From Ferrimicrobium sp. (GTDB taxonomy: Bacteria; Actinomycetota; Acidimicrobiia; Acidimicrobiales; Acidimicrobiaceae), in NCBI GenBank assembly GCA_022690815.1, contig JALCZJ010000014.1, positions 1-59,241 of the forward strand: DNA of 59,241 nt. Reading direction: 5' to 3'. The notes below the pieces were generated by a model. The model was not told where the DNA came from. It was given only the letters and a program-made list of their open reading frames with translations, and did not search any database. A program made the position numbers and the translations under genes. Positions 34,401 to 43,182 of the stretch are shown here, piece after piece (within the stretch, counting starts at the first letter, position 1; each line of letters begins with the position of its first letter).

Positions 34401-35558
34401 GTGCATACCGCAACGACCTCGGAATCAACACGAGCGCCCCGCGTTGCGGCGACCACCATTTTCGTCGTCTATGCCCTTTATCTTAGCGAGCGAACCGTTG
34501 TCGTCGCGAAGGGAAAAATCTCCAGCTTGGCGCTGATCGGCACGACCTTCGCCAACCGCGCACAACTCCCCTCGTACCTATACCAACATCACGGAACCGG
34601 CTACGATGGTCAATTCTTCCTGCGCCTCGCCCTTGACCCGTTCGATCTAGGTATACATGCCTTTGGCATCACCTTAAACGGGGCCTTTCGCGATCAACGT
34701 ATCGTCTATCCCGTGCTGGCCTGGATCCTTGCCCTTGGACATGACCACTGGGTCCCCTACACACTGGTGATCGTGAACCTGATCGCCGTGACAACCATCG
34801 CCTACATGGGCGCAAAGCTCGCCCGAAACAGCGCGCACCCGGCCATGGTCGGACTACTCCTTGGTGGCTACTTCGGCTACACCATGAGTACCGGGCGTGA
34901 CCTGGCCGAACCAACCGCAGCAGCACTGCTGCTCGTGGGCATGTACCTCTACGAACTCGATCACACCATCCTCGCCGGCGTCAGCTTTGCCCTCGCTGGT
35001 CTGGCGCTCGAGACCGAGCTCATCGTACCCATCGGCCTTGGCATCATTTGGCTGGTCGTCATCATCCGACGCCATCGATCGTCGATGAACCCCCTCGTCT
35101 TCTTGATTCCTGGCGTCGCATTCGTAGGGTGGCAGTTCGTGTTGCGCGAAATTCTCGGTCGGGTTGCGCTCAGCGGCGATCTCAAGGGCAATGTCGGAAT
35201 ACCTGTCTATTCGGTGCTGGTGGGCATCGTTCACCACGCCCACACGCTCGATGTCACCAACCTCATCTGGTTTGGCCAGCTCGCCATCATCGGCCTTTTC
35301 GTTGTGCTCGCGGCCCTCAACCTCAACAGTCCCGATGTCCCCGTCTATCTCAAAGTCGCATGGGTGCTGATGTTGGCGCTCACGCTCTCACTCTCAAAAG
35401 AGGTCTGGAACAATTCCTCGTACTTTCGTGCAACGGACATCCTCTGGTTAACCTCGGTGCTGATCTGGAGTCGATCAAACCCGTCTCGATGGTGGCCGGC
35501 GTACCTCGGTTACCTCGCGACCTTCGTTTCGGTCGTTCCGCTGCTGGTCTTCTTCTGA
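34401..35558 (+). CDS. Polytopic membrane protein, GT-C glycosyltransferase-like
   Basis: 385 residues from a GTG at 34401. Roughly ten hydrophobic segments follow a short N-terminus. Near the N-terminus 'GYDGQFFLRLALDPF' and 'RIVYPVLAWILALG' are conserved in a set of actinobacterial membrane proteins that resemble dolichyl-phosphate-sugar-dependent (GT-C) glycosyltransferases. The usual catalytic Asp/Glu cannot be pinned down. The -10 box TACGAT (34389-34394) ends 6 nt before the GTG, favouring a leaderless start there over an upstream in-frame start at 34350. Function is inferred only from general resemblance. Confidence 0.75.
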   Translation: MHTATTSESTRAPRVAATTIFVVYALYLSERTVVVAKGKISSLALIGTTFANRAQLPSYLYQHHGTGYDGQFFLRLALDPFDLGIHAFGITLNGAFRDQRIVYPVLAWILALGHDHWVPYTLVIVNLIAVTTIAYMGAKLARNSAHPAMVGLLLGGYFGYTMSTGRDLAEPTAAALLLVGMYLYELDHTILAGVSFALAGLALETELIVPIGLGIIWLVVIIRRHRSSMNPLVFLIPGVAFVGWQFVLREILGRVALSGDLKGNVGIPVYSVLVGIVHHAHTLDVTNLIWFGQLAIIGLFVVLAALNLNSPDVPVYLKVAWVLMLALTLSLSKEVWNNSSYFRATDILWLTSVLIWSRSNPSRWWPAYLGYLATFVSVVPLLVFF

Positions 35559-35922
35559 TCGTAGCACAGGTGGCGCGAACCATCCCTGGAGATCAGCCGC
35601 CGATACGCCTGCCCAGGGATATCACCGGCCAAGGGACATCAGCACCCGCAACGCAATCGACACCAAGTAGAACCTCTGGTCGTAAAGCGTCTGGATGTCT
35701 GATGGTACCACGGCCTTCGATTGGCCTAGTGGGCCCACGCTGGTGTTGGCGACCCGGTCCGATCGATGCAGACTGTCGGCCTAGATCCACACGAGCCAGG
35801 CAGCGTCATTGGCATCGCTGTTGCATCCACCCGATAGATAGCATTACTACTCCAGCGCGCCGGATACCACAACCTCTAACCATAAGAGCACTGGCACCGT
35901 AGGAATTGTGCCCCCTCGTTAC
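35559..35922. other. Convergent intergenic region, no supported gene
   Basis: Only short frames. An imperfect stem with CCACGGCC (from 35708) against a bulged GGCC..GTGG near 35723-35732 may act as a weak terminator. Confidence 0.35.
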
Positions 35923-37557
35923 TCAGCTCTGGTCGAGCTCAGCCACCACCAAGAACGGGGTGACCGCGTTGCGTCGATCGCTGAGCACCGCCGTCAATGC
36001 GTGGACCGTTCTGGCTCGATATCCATCGACGCCAAAAGCGTGCGCCAGCGCTACGTAGTCAATGGCGGGACCACCAAGTCTGGTGAGTTCATCGGAGGCC
36101 GGCTCAATACCCCTGGCCCGCATCTCAAGACGCAGGATGCGATAGCCGTCGTTGGCTACGATGACGATACCAATCGGGAGATTGCACCGAGCCATCGTCC
36201 ACAGCGCTTGGGGTGCATACAAGGAGCCACCATCGGCCACCAACGCGCGCACCCGGGCACCACTGGCCAGCGCCGCACCGAGTGCCAAGCCAAGTCCGCC
36301 GCCGATCGCACCACCAGGATGAGCCAGATATCGATGCGGTGGGGCCTTGTCTGCATGGAGAAAGGCTGGCGCCGAACTCGTCCTCCCCTCGTCGACGATG
36401 ACATCACCCTCGCAGATAGCGGCCGCGAAAACCTCACCCAGGCGCTCAATCGTCAAGACCTCGTCACCACTCGTGAGATATGAGGGTGGAGCCTCACGCA
36501 ACTCGTTTGCCGCCTTAGCGTCAAGAACACCGCGCACCTCGCCCAAGTCCTTCAATCCGAGATGTCGACACCACTGCCAAAGGATGGTTTCGGCGTCACC
36601 GCCTATCGCCATAACCTGTACGCGTGGCACCCCTCGATCGAACAGGTACCCAGAACGACCCTCCTCAGCGAAATAGGCCAACGGTTCTCCGGCACCGACG
36701 AAGACGACTGCGCTTGGAGTGCCGATCACCGCCCGAGCCTGATCAGGGAAGTAGGGCAGCCGTGGCAGGTAGGGGACGCCCGTACCCCGCTCCATCACGG
36801 CCGGAAAAACCTCCGCCACGCACCGCGCGTTGACCTTGGTTGCGATCGCCATGATCTGAGCAGGACCAGCTCCCAACAAGGCGGTGGAGCCAACGATGAA
36901 CAACGGATCGTCGCCCAGGATTTTCTGATCGAGCTCGGTGACATCGACGGTGGTGACATGTGGGGTGATGACATCGTGTGGGTGGGCAATCGCCATGCGT
37001 TGGGAACGGGCTGCGATCCCAGCTGCGTGGCTCACAACCGGCGTGACGCATGATGACGGCGGCACCTCAGCGGCCATGACGTCCTGGGGTGCGATGACAC
37101 CGACGGGGCCGCCTAGTGAGTGGGCACTGCGCATGGCTGCATCCAAACGAGCATCAATCGTGGCGACATCATCGATCACCACGACCGCTACACAGAAGGG
37201 CTCCATGATGGCCGCCAGGTCGGTATTGAGCGGCGCATCGAGTTCAAGATGGGATGCTGGATGCTCGCCAACGATCACGAGCATCGGCGTGTGGGCACGC
37301 CTAGCATCGTGGACAAAGGCGGCCCCGTTGGAAAAGCCGGGCCCAAGGTGCAACAGTGCCGCACCAACACCTCGGATACGGCCAAAACCATCGGCTGCCG
37401 CCGTCGCGACCAACTCCTGCGCGACGAGCACGGGAGTCACCGACTCACACGTTGTGAGTGCGCGAACGAGTTCGAGTTCCGTGGTACCGGGATTGGTAAA
37501 TACATGGCTGACGCCGAGTTCGCTTAGGCGAGCGACGAGACGCTCGGCGCCTGTCAT
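35923..37557 (-). CDS. Thiamine-diphosphate-dependent enzyme, acetolactate synthase/benzoylformate decarboxylase-like
   Basis: 544 residues from the ATG at 37557. Three domains of the POX/ALS class are present: the Pyr domain ('FTNPGTTELELV' and the conserved Glu in 'VLVAQELVATAAADG'), a central domain (about 190-330), and the PP domain. In the PP domain the ThDP motif reads 'VADGGSLYAPQALWTMARCNLPIGI' followed by N-D, where G-D-G and N-N are usual. It forms or cleaves C-C bonds next to a carbonyl, but the substrate is unclear; this is not the biosynthetic IlvB, which is longer and usually paired with ilvN. The ATG overlaps the stop of a 12-codon leader frame (ATGA). A TTG at 37587 is an alternative start. 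Confidence 0.85.
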   Translation of the reverse strand: MTGAERLVARLSELGVSHVFTNPGTTELELVRALTTCESVTPVLVAQELVATAAADGFGRIRGVGAALLHLGPGFSNGAAFVHDARRAHTPMLVIVGEHPASHLELDAPLNTDLAAIMEPFCVAVVVIDDVATIDARLDAAMRSAHSLGGPVGVIAPQDVMAAEVPPSSCVTPVVSHAAGIAARSQRMAIAHPHDVITPHVTTVDVTELDQKILGDDPLFIVGSTALLGAGPAQIMAIATKVNARCVAEVFPAVMERGTGVPYLPRLPYFPDQARAVIGTPSAVVFVGAGEPLAYFAEEGRSGYLFDRGVPRVQVMAIGGDAETILWQWCRHLGLKDLGEVRGVLDAKAANELREAPPSYLTSGDEVLTIERLGEVFAAAICEGDVIVDEGRTSSAPAFLHADKAPPHRYLAHPGGAIGGGLGLALGAALASGARVRALVADGGSLYAPQALWTMARCNLPIGIVIVANDGYRILRLEMRARGIEPASDELTRLGGPAIDYVALAHAFGVDGYRARTVHALTAVLSDRRNAVTPFLVVAELDQS

Positions 37558-37592
37558 CGTCGAACCGTCACTTTGCGCTGTGACCAACTCAT
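37554..37592 (-). CDS. Possible 12-residue leader peptide before the ThDP enzyme
   Basis: AGAGGAG is followed 7 nt later by an ATG (37592) opening a 12-codon frame (M-S-W-S-Q-R-K-V-T-V-R-R) whose TGA overlaps the ATG of the ThDP enzyme. The good ribosome binding site fits this ATG better than the TTG start of a longer enzyme. It could couple or gate translation. No run of branched-chain codons is present, so classical attenuation is unlikely. Confidence 0.35.
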   Translation of the reverse strand: MSWSQRKVTVRR

Positions 37593-37665
37593 CGCAAGTC
37601 TCCTCTCATGACGCTCCAACACGGTTCACCCTGGTCCCTAGCCTCAAGAGCGGCGCCCCAGCGAT

Positions 37666-38148
37666 TCATAGCGATCCGTCAACGACACAGACTGCGGGAG
37701 CCACAACATCGATAGCACCTTCCCCCGCCTGTAGGCATTCGCGACAAACGCCATAGACGTCAACCTGGTGATATCTCGCCTCTCCCGGCATGTTCGACTC
37801 ATCAAGCTCTGCCGTCGGGGACACCTCGTAGCCGATGACCTTCTGACAGCTCAGGCAATGGAAATGATGGTGATGGGGGGCAAAGGGTGGCAACAACTCG
37901 TACCCGACATCTCCATTGAGCGAGATCGCCTGCACGATCTGCGCCGCCACGAACGCATCGATCGTGCGATACAGCGTCGGTGGATGGATCCCCTCGCTGG
38001 TCAGCTCTGCTAAGAGGTACGACCTCGTCACCGGGTGTTCCTGGCGCAACAGTGCCTCAAAGACCTGTTGGCGCTCGCGCGTAATCTTGAAGTGTCGACG
38101 ATGACACTTCTCTTCGAATGCCTGTTGCAGTCGCTCCTCCACGATCAT
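37666..38148 (-). CDS. Fur-family metal-dependent regulator
   Basis: 160 residues. Residues about 10-85 form the winged helix ('ITRERQQVFEALL', 'HPPTLYRTIDAFVAAQIV'). The dimerisation domain starts with the metal-binding run 'PHHHHFHCLSCQKV' (about 90-103) and ends with 'CRECLQ', so two C-x2-C pairs can bind structural zinc. Fur, Zur, Mur and Nur proteins share these features. The actual metal cannot be read from the sequence. AAGGT lies a few bases before the ATG. Neighbouring genes give no clue to the regulon. Confidence 0.92.
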   Translation of the reverse strand: MIVEERLQQAFEEKCHRRHFKITRERQQVFEALLRQEHPVTRSYLLAELTSEGIHPPTLYRTIDAFVAAQIVQAISLNGDVGYELLPPFAPHHHHFHCLSCQKVIGYEVSPTAELDESNMPGEARYHQVDVYGVCRECLQAGEGAIDVVAPAVCVVDGSL

Positions 38149-39020
38149 CGACCTTGTCGACGCACCGTGACGCCATCGAAGTAGATACCATCGGTTGGCT
38201 CGTCAGCCAACTGACCGCCACCTACTTGATCTGTACCTGTTTGAACAGGGTCAACATCGACGCCGCCGGTCTCGCCAACCAAAACCTGGTTATGCGCCCA
38301 ATACTTCGCCGTTAGGGGCCGACGGGTCGGAACATTACGGTCAACTCCACTACTGACAGCTCCATCGTCAGAAGGCAAAGGATGACTGGCTCCAACGTGG
38401 CTCGTTATGACCCACCACCGCCTTGTGGCTAGTCGCCGTCTAAGCATCGCGCGCGAGGCGCGAGCACACGGACAACCCTCAGCTACTGATCGCGAGCCAA
38501 CGCCCACAGGCCACATCAGGTCTTGTGGACACCATCTTGGCTCCACGTCACAGCGAAGGGGTTCTCCAGGGCTGGCGACGGGACCGCAGAATACCCGATG
38601 AGCAGTGTTGGACGCGTCGCCGAGAACGCCCACGCGATGCCATCGAAGGCCAGCGGGCGGTGTCTGGCTCGCCACGGCCTGATCCTGGCATTCGTGGTCA
38701 ATCACGTCACCCATTGTACTTGGCCCGCACGAGCCGAGCCATTGCACTGGACCTATCCCCTGGCGCTGGACCTATCCTGTAGCGGCGCCAGCCATGGCGT
38801 GAACCATCGATTCGAACGGAAACATCGCGCATGCGCTCCGGAACCTGCGATCAATTGCATCGCACGGTAGCCATTAGCCGTCCGTTCGCCACGATCCGAG
38901 CCCTGGCATCATTGCCGTTGGGTAACAACTCAAGCCCAATCCACGTGGGTGACAAGCTCTTCTGGCGCCACCCAAACCAGAACTGGTTGGGCTGGCTGGT
39001 AGAGTGGAGGAACCAACAAG
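38149..39020. other. Long gap without supported gene
   Basis: A 200-codon minus-strand frame (38145-38747) abuts the fur start, but has no homologue I recognise and reads like non-coding sequence. CTGGACCTATCC occurs twice, 19 bp apart (38747 and 38766), and CTGGCGC/GCGCCAG (38760/38785) can form a small hairpin. Confidence 0.35.
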
Positions 39021-39033
39021 CGAAAGGAAGCAG

Positions 39034-39999
39034 ATGAACTATCGACGATTAGGACGTGCAGGAGTCAAGGTATCCGAACTCTCATTCGGGTCATGGGTAA
39101 CGTTCGGACCTCAAATCGGTGTCGGTGAGGCGACCGAGATCCTCGGCTACGCCTACGAGCAAGGGATCAACTTCTTCGACAACGCCGAGGCCTATTCGAG
39201 CGGCGAGTCAGAGCGGATCATGGGAGCGGCGATCGCACAACTGGGCTGGCCCCGTCACAGCTACCTAGTCTCTTCCAAGTTCTACTGGGGAATCCACGAC
39301 ACGGTCAATGCAAAGTTCACCTTGAATCGCAAGTACCTCATCGAGGCGGTGAACGCCTCCCTCGAGCGTTTTGGCCTCGATCATCTCGATCTGATCTACT
39401 GCCACCGACCCGATCCTGAGACACCGATCGAAGAGACCGTCTTCGCCATGCACGAGTTAGTCTCCGAACACAAGGCCCATTATTGGGGTACCTCTGAATG
39501 GTCAGCTGACGAGATTCGTGCGGCAATCGCGGTGGCGAGAGAGCAGCATCTTCACGCCCCCGTGGTTGAACAACCCGAGTACAACATGCTCGCGCGCAAC
39601 AAGGTTGAGGTCGAGTACAAGCGACTGCTCGACGAGGAGGGCATTGGCCTCACAACCTGGAGTCCGCTCGCCTCAGGCCTTCTGACTGGCAAGTATGCCA
39701 ACGGCATTCCTGCTGGTTCGAGAGCATCGCTCCCGGGTTACGAATGGCTCAAGGAGATGCTCACTGATCCCAAGAGTGCCGCCATCGTGCAAAAGCTTGA
39801 GCCAATCGCCAAGCAGCTTGATGTCACGATGGGCCAGCTAGCCATCGGTTGGTGCCTCGACAACCCCAAGGTTTCGACGGTGATTTTAGGGGCGTCCAAT
39901 CGTGGACAGCTTGAGGAGAATTTGGGTGCCACTGCGGCCCACGAGCGCATCACCCCTGAGGTGCGCGACGAAATTACGAAGATCCTCGACGGCAAGTAG
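39034..39999 (+). CDS. Aldo-keto reductase (Kv-beta/YghZ-like)
   Basis: 321 residues from the ATG at 39034, with GAAAGGAAG just upstream. A TIM-barrel NADPH oxidoreductase. The catalytic tetrad is visible as Asp in 'FFDNAEAY', Tyr of the same segment, Lys in 'VSSKFYW' and His in 'IYCHRPDP'. '[13 protein letters not shown]' near the C-terminus binds the cofactor phosphate. The '[11 protein letters not shown]' N-terminus and '[15 protein letters not shown]' place it with the potassium-channel beta-subunit/YghZ group, which reduces a range of aldehydes and ketones. Monocistronic, with a strong hairpin 150 nt downstream. Confidence 0.94.
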   Translation: MNYRRLGRAGVKVSELSFGSWVTFGPQIGVGEATEILGYAYEQGINFFDNAEAYSSGESERIMGAAIAQLGWPRHSYLVSSKFYWGIHDTVNAKFTLNRKYLIEAVNASLERFGLDHLDLIYCHRPDPETPIEETVFAMHELVSEHKAHYWGTSEWSADEIRAAIAVAREQHLHAPVVEQPEYNMLARNKVEVEYKRLLDEEGIGLTTWSPLASGLLTGKYANGIPAGSRASLPGYEWLKEMLTDPKSAAIVQKLEPIAKQLDVTMGQLAIGWCLDNPKVSTVILGASNRGQLEENLGATAAHERITPEVRDEITKILDGK

Positions 40000-40090
40000 A
40001 ACCAAGACACCACTGCACAAGTCGACGTACACTACAGCTCGCGCCTTGATCGCTTGAACTGCAGTAAGGTCGTCGGCATTGTAAGCCATG

Positions 40091-40141
40091 ATGGGCGCTG
40101 TGTCGTCATGGGCGCTGTGTCGTCATGGGCGCTGTATCGTA
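40091..40141. repeat. Tandem repeat, 3 x 17 bp
   Basis: Two identical 17-bp copies starting ATGGGCGCTGTG (40091-40107, 40108-40124) are followed by a third with two changes (40125-40141). It lies in the convergent gap between the aldo-keto reductase and methyltransferase genes. Confidence 0.9.
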
Positions 40142-40151
40142 ATAATCATGT

Positions 40152-40187
40152 CAAATGCCTTGCCTGAGCTTCAGTGCAAGGCATTTG
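40152..40187. terminator. Long hairpin between convergent genes
   Basis: CAAATGCCTTGC (40152-40163) pairs with GCAAGGCATTTG (40176-40187), and the intervening CTGA/TCAG extends the stem past a single bulged T. It probably terminates transcription from both sides. Confidence 0.75.
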
Positions 40188-40348
40188 GCGTTGTGACCAC
40201 CTTGTCTCGTAGCGGACGCACCCAAGTGTTAGCCCACCTAGCGTGAGCGCGTCGTCGTCAACACCACCACGGGCGAATCGTTACGCGAGATCGATTGTCC
40301 AAGTTGGATCGGTAGCCCTGCATTACGTGCACCAGCAATGATGGTCAA

Positions 40349-41125
40349 TCAACAGCGAAACGCCATAAAACCAAGGGTGGCGTAGACAACTTCGGTGACT
40401 AAACCGGTCAGTGCCACCTGTTCGTCGATGACCTCACTCAGCCGTTTAAGTACCTCTCGTCGGTCTACCTCGTCGAGGGCCAGCACCTCGGACATCGTCG
40501 ACATCAGGGCAACAAAGCGTTCGGTTGTATAGGACACCGACGATTCGAATGCGAGTCGTTCCACTCGATAAAAGCCCAGATCTCCTCGGAGGAGGCGCGC
40601 GAGTTCCTGGATCGTTCCATTGAGATCAGGCCTGCGAAAGAGAACCGGCAGTCGATGGCTTGTATCACGAAAGACCGCTGCCAGGGCACCCGCACGTTGC
40701 TCATCAACGATGCTCCCAATATTCCACCAGGTAGCGAAGACTCCATCTCGGCGTAGCAGACGTTTAACACCGCGTAGGGCGTACGCACTGGCGAACCAAT
40801 GCCATGCCTGAGCACACACCACAGCGTCAAAGGAGCGACGTGGTCCCTGATAGTGCTCGAAGTCGCTAATCACCACCTCCAGGTCACCAACGCTGCTAGC
40901 AAGCAATTGTCGTGCCATCTCGGCGTCGGGCTCGACCGCCGTAACCCGAAAACCACGCGCGAGTAGCGCACGGGTGGCGATACCAGTTCCAGCTCCGATT
41001 TCAACGATGGACCCACCAGGTGGGAGCGCGGCTGCGATCTGGTCGAACAGCGCATCCGGGTATCCAGGGCGGGCCGCATCATACGTGGTGGCATTGAGCC
41101 CGAACTGTCTTCCAAAGCTGGTCAC
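40349..41125 (-). CDS. Class-I SAM-dependent methyltransferase
   Basis: 258 residues from a GTG. Motif I 'VEIGAGTGIATRAL' (about 41-54), acidic residue in 'VTAVEPDAEMA' binding the SAM ribose, and motif II/III region 'FDAVVCAQAWHWF' are clear. The 'AQAWHWF' block and the 'YDAARPGYP' N-terminus match a group of small-molecule methyltransferases of unknown substrate. The -10 box TAAAGT (41137-41132) ends 6 nt before the GTG, so it is leaderless, and its promoter region is shared with the divergent amidase gene. Confidence 0.9.
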   Translation of the reverse strand: MTSFGRQFGLNATTYDAARPGYPDALFDQIAAALPPGGSIVEIGAGTGIATRALLARGFRVTAVEPDAEMARQLLASSVGDLEVVISDFEHYQGPRRSFDAVVCAQAWHWFASAYALRGVKRLLRRDGVFATWWNIGSIVDEQRAGALAAVFRDTSHRLPVLFRRPDLNGTIQELARLLRGDLGFYRVERLAFESSVSYTTERFVALMSTMSEVLALDEVDRREVLKRLSEVIDEQVALTGLVTEVVYATLGFMAFRC

Positions 41126-41166
41126 TCGACAACTTTAGCGCAGGCTCGGTTACTAGGGTGAACACT

Positions 41167-42507
41167 ATGATCGAACTTCGAACCATCCAGGATTTTGCCG
41201 ACTTCGCCTCCCAGTCCGACTGGGGCCCGACACTGATCAGTGACCTTGCCCATCGTCAGGAAACCGATGGGTTAGCCGCGCTCCTCTTCCTCGCCAACTC
41301 CGATCAGCCCTTCGCCCGTTCCGGCGCGCTTGGTGGGCTTCCGATCCTCATCAAAGACAATATCGACACCATGGATCTCCCCACCACCGCTGGGTCTTTC
41401 GCGCTCTCGCTCGAGCCACCACGACGCGATGCCGCCGTGGTAGCTCGCCTGCGAGCAGCCGGGGCAACGATCATTGGCAAAGCAAACCTATCGGAGTGGG
41501 CGAACTTCCGTGGGTTCGCGTCGATCTCTGGATGGAGTGCGCGAGGCGGTATCGCCCGCAACCCCCACGACCCCACCCGCTCGAGCGGTGGTTCGAGCTC
41601 TGGCTCTGCAGCTGCGGTCGCAGCAGGTTACGTACCGGTCGCCATCGGCACCGAGACGGATGGCTCCGTCTTGTGCCCTGGCGCCATGAATGGGGTCGTC
41701 GGCTTCAAATCTACTCCGGGTGCCATCGACCGCACTGGAGTCATACCGCTCTCCCACAGTCAAGACTCGGTTGGTATCTTTGCCAACCGAGTCAGTGACG
41801 CTCGAACGGTGGCGACCCACCTCGTCGACGGTCCCCATCAGGCGTTACGGCCTCGCTATGTCATCGTGGAGTCACTGCTAGAGGGGCTCAACCCGAAGAC
41901 GCTCGCCCTCTTTGAGGTGACTATTGCCGCAATGCAAGCCCAAGGTATCGAAATCACCCGCGTGCCAACGGTCGACAAAGGCTCGTTACAACCTGACGAG
42001 GAGGCAGAGTTGATCGTGCTCGCTCATGAACTTGGTGACGATCTCGATCGTTACCTTAAGGATCGCAACGATGCTATCTCACGATCATTGGCCGACATCG
42101 TCGCCTTCAACGCGGCACATGTCGACCAAGAGCTCACCCTCTTTGGGCAAGAGCTTCTCGCCATGAGCCTCGAGCGCACCTGGGACCTAGCTACCTACGA
42201 GAAGGCACGCGACACCAACCGCGAAACAGCAAGGCTCGGCATCGATGCTGCTCTACGCGCGGGCGATGCCGATATCGTGTTGGCACCGACGATGAATGCC
42301 GCGTGGCTAATCGACACGGTCAACGGCGACCCCGACATCCAAGGGAACTGGGCTGTGGCTGCCGTGGCCGGCTACCCGTCGCTCACCCTGCCCATCGGCA
42401 AACTCGATGACCTTCCCATTGGCATGACCATGATCAGTCGAGCTCACACCGACCTAGCGCTTCTCGCCGAGGCCGAGACCGTCCAGCGAACACTCGCGAT
42501 GGCCTAA
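41167..42507 (+). CDS. Amidase (amidase-signature family)
   Basis: 446 residues from the ATG at 41167 (449 from a GTG at 41158). The Ser-cisSer-Lys machinery is present: Lys in 'LPILIKDNIDT', the glycine/serine-rich 'SSGGSSSGSAAAVAAG' with the cis-serine, and the nucleophile in 'GTETDGSVLCPG'. Relatives hydrolyse diverse amides, and GatA is excluded by the lack of gatB/gatC neighbours and the different C-terminus. The -10 box TAGGGT (41154-41159) ends 7 nt before the ATG. Divergent from the methyltransferase. Confidence 0.92.
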   Translation: MIELRTIQDFADFASQSDWGPTLISDLAHRQETDGLAALLFLANSDQPFARSGALGGLPILIKDNIDTMDLPTTAGSFALSLEPPRRDAAVVARLRAAGATIIGKANLSEWANFRGFASISGWSARGGIARNPHDPTRSSGGSSSGSAAAVAAGYVPVAIGTETDGSVLCPGAMNGVVGFKSTPGAIDRTGVIPLSHSQDSVGIFANRVSDARTVATHLVDGPHQALRPRYVIVESLLEGLNPKTLALFEVTIAAMQAQGIEITRVPTVDKGSLQPDEEAELIVLAHELGDDLDRYLKDRNDAISRSLADIVAFNAAHVDQELTLFGQELLAMSLERTWDLATYEKARDTNRETARLGIDAALRAGDADIVLAPTMNAAWLIDTVNGDPDIQGNWAVAAVAGYPSLTLPIGKLDDLPIGMTMISRAHTDLALLAEAETVQRTLAMA

Positions 42508-42693
42508 CGTACGTCGAATCGGGACAATGACATCCGCCCAACCGCGAGCACCGAAACTGGTGCCATCCAAACCGACATCCCTACCACCCCCGCCACACGG
42601 TGAGGGTGCCCTTACCGGACCTGCACGGTCTCCATCAGGGTATGCCAGTCCACCAAGACGGAAGCTTTCAGAGTATGAGGAGTTGTATCTGTC

Positions 42694-43155
42694 GTGACCA
42701 CCATCGACATCGAACGCCACATCCACGTACCGATCGCCATCGCATGGCTTGAGCTTGCCGACATCGCCCACCACATCGACTGGATGGCCGACGCCGAATC
42801 GATCGAATTTAGTACCGATCAACACCGTGGCCTTGGCACCCGTTTCACCTGTCTGACCAAGGTAGGACCATTGCGCACCCGTGATCAGATGGAGATCACT
42901 AGTTGGGAGGAGGGCACCTCGATTGGGGTGCGCCATCGTGGGCTGATCAAGGGTGAGGGCGTGCTCTCGCTGCGCCCCGATGGTACACAGGATGCCTGCT
43001 ATCTGTCCTGGAAGGAGGAGCTGCACTTTCGAGCGATTGTCGGTGGCTCCATCACTGCCTACGTTGCCGAGCCAGTCCTGACGAAAATTTGGGTGCAGAA
43101 TCTTGAGAGATTCGAGAGGTGTGCGCGCCAACGGCTAGAATCAAACGAACCATGA
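42694..43155 (+). CDS. SRPBCC-family (START-like) protein
   Basis: 153 residues. The N-terminus 'IDIERHIHVPIAIAWLELADI' and the C-terminal amphipathic helix are typical of the polyketide-cyclase/START-like helix-grip fold, which holds a hydrophobic ligand in its cavity. No catalytic role can be assigned. The start is a GTG, with GAGGAG about 12 nt upstream. Its stop is 27 nt before the helicase gene, so the two may be cotranscribed. Confidence 0.8.
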   Translation: MTTIDIERHIHVPIAIAWLELADIAHHIDWMADAESIEFSTDQHRGLGTRFTCLTKVGPLRTRDQMEITSWEEGTSIGVRHRGLIKGEGVLSLRPDGTQDACYLSWKEELHFRAIVGGSITAYVAEPVLTKIWVQNLERFERCARQRLESNEP

Positions 43156-43182
43156 TCCACATCGAGCGACCATCACGAAGTC

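Noticed and set aside
38145-38747. 200-codon minus-strand frame abutting fur
   Set aside because: No motif, no ribosome binding site, irregular composition. The ATGA contact with fur appears to be chance.
40091-40141. Short direct repeats as a CRISPR array
   Set aside because: The units are contiguous without spacers and no cas gene is present. They are simple tandem repeats.
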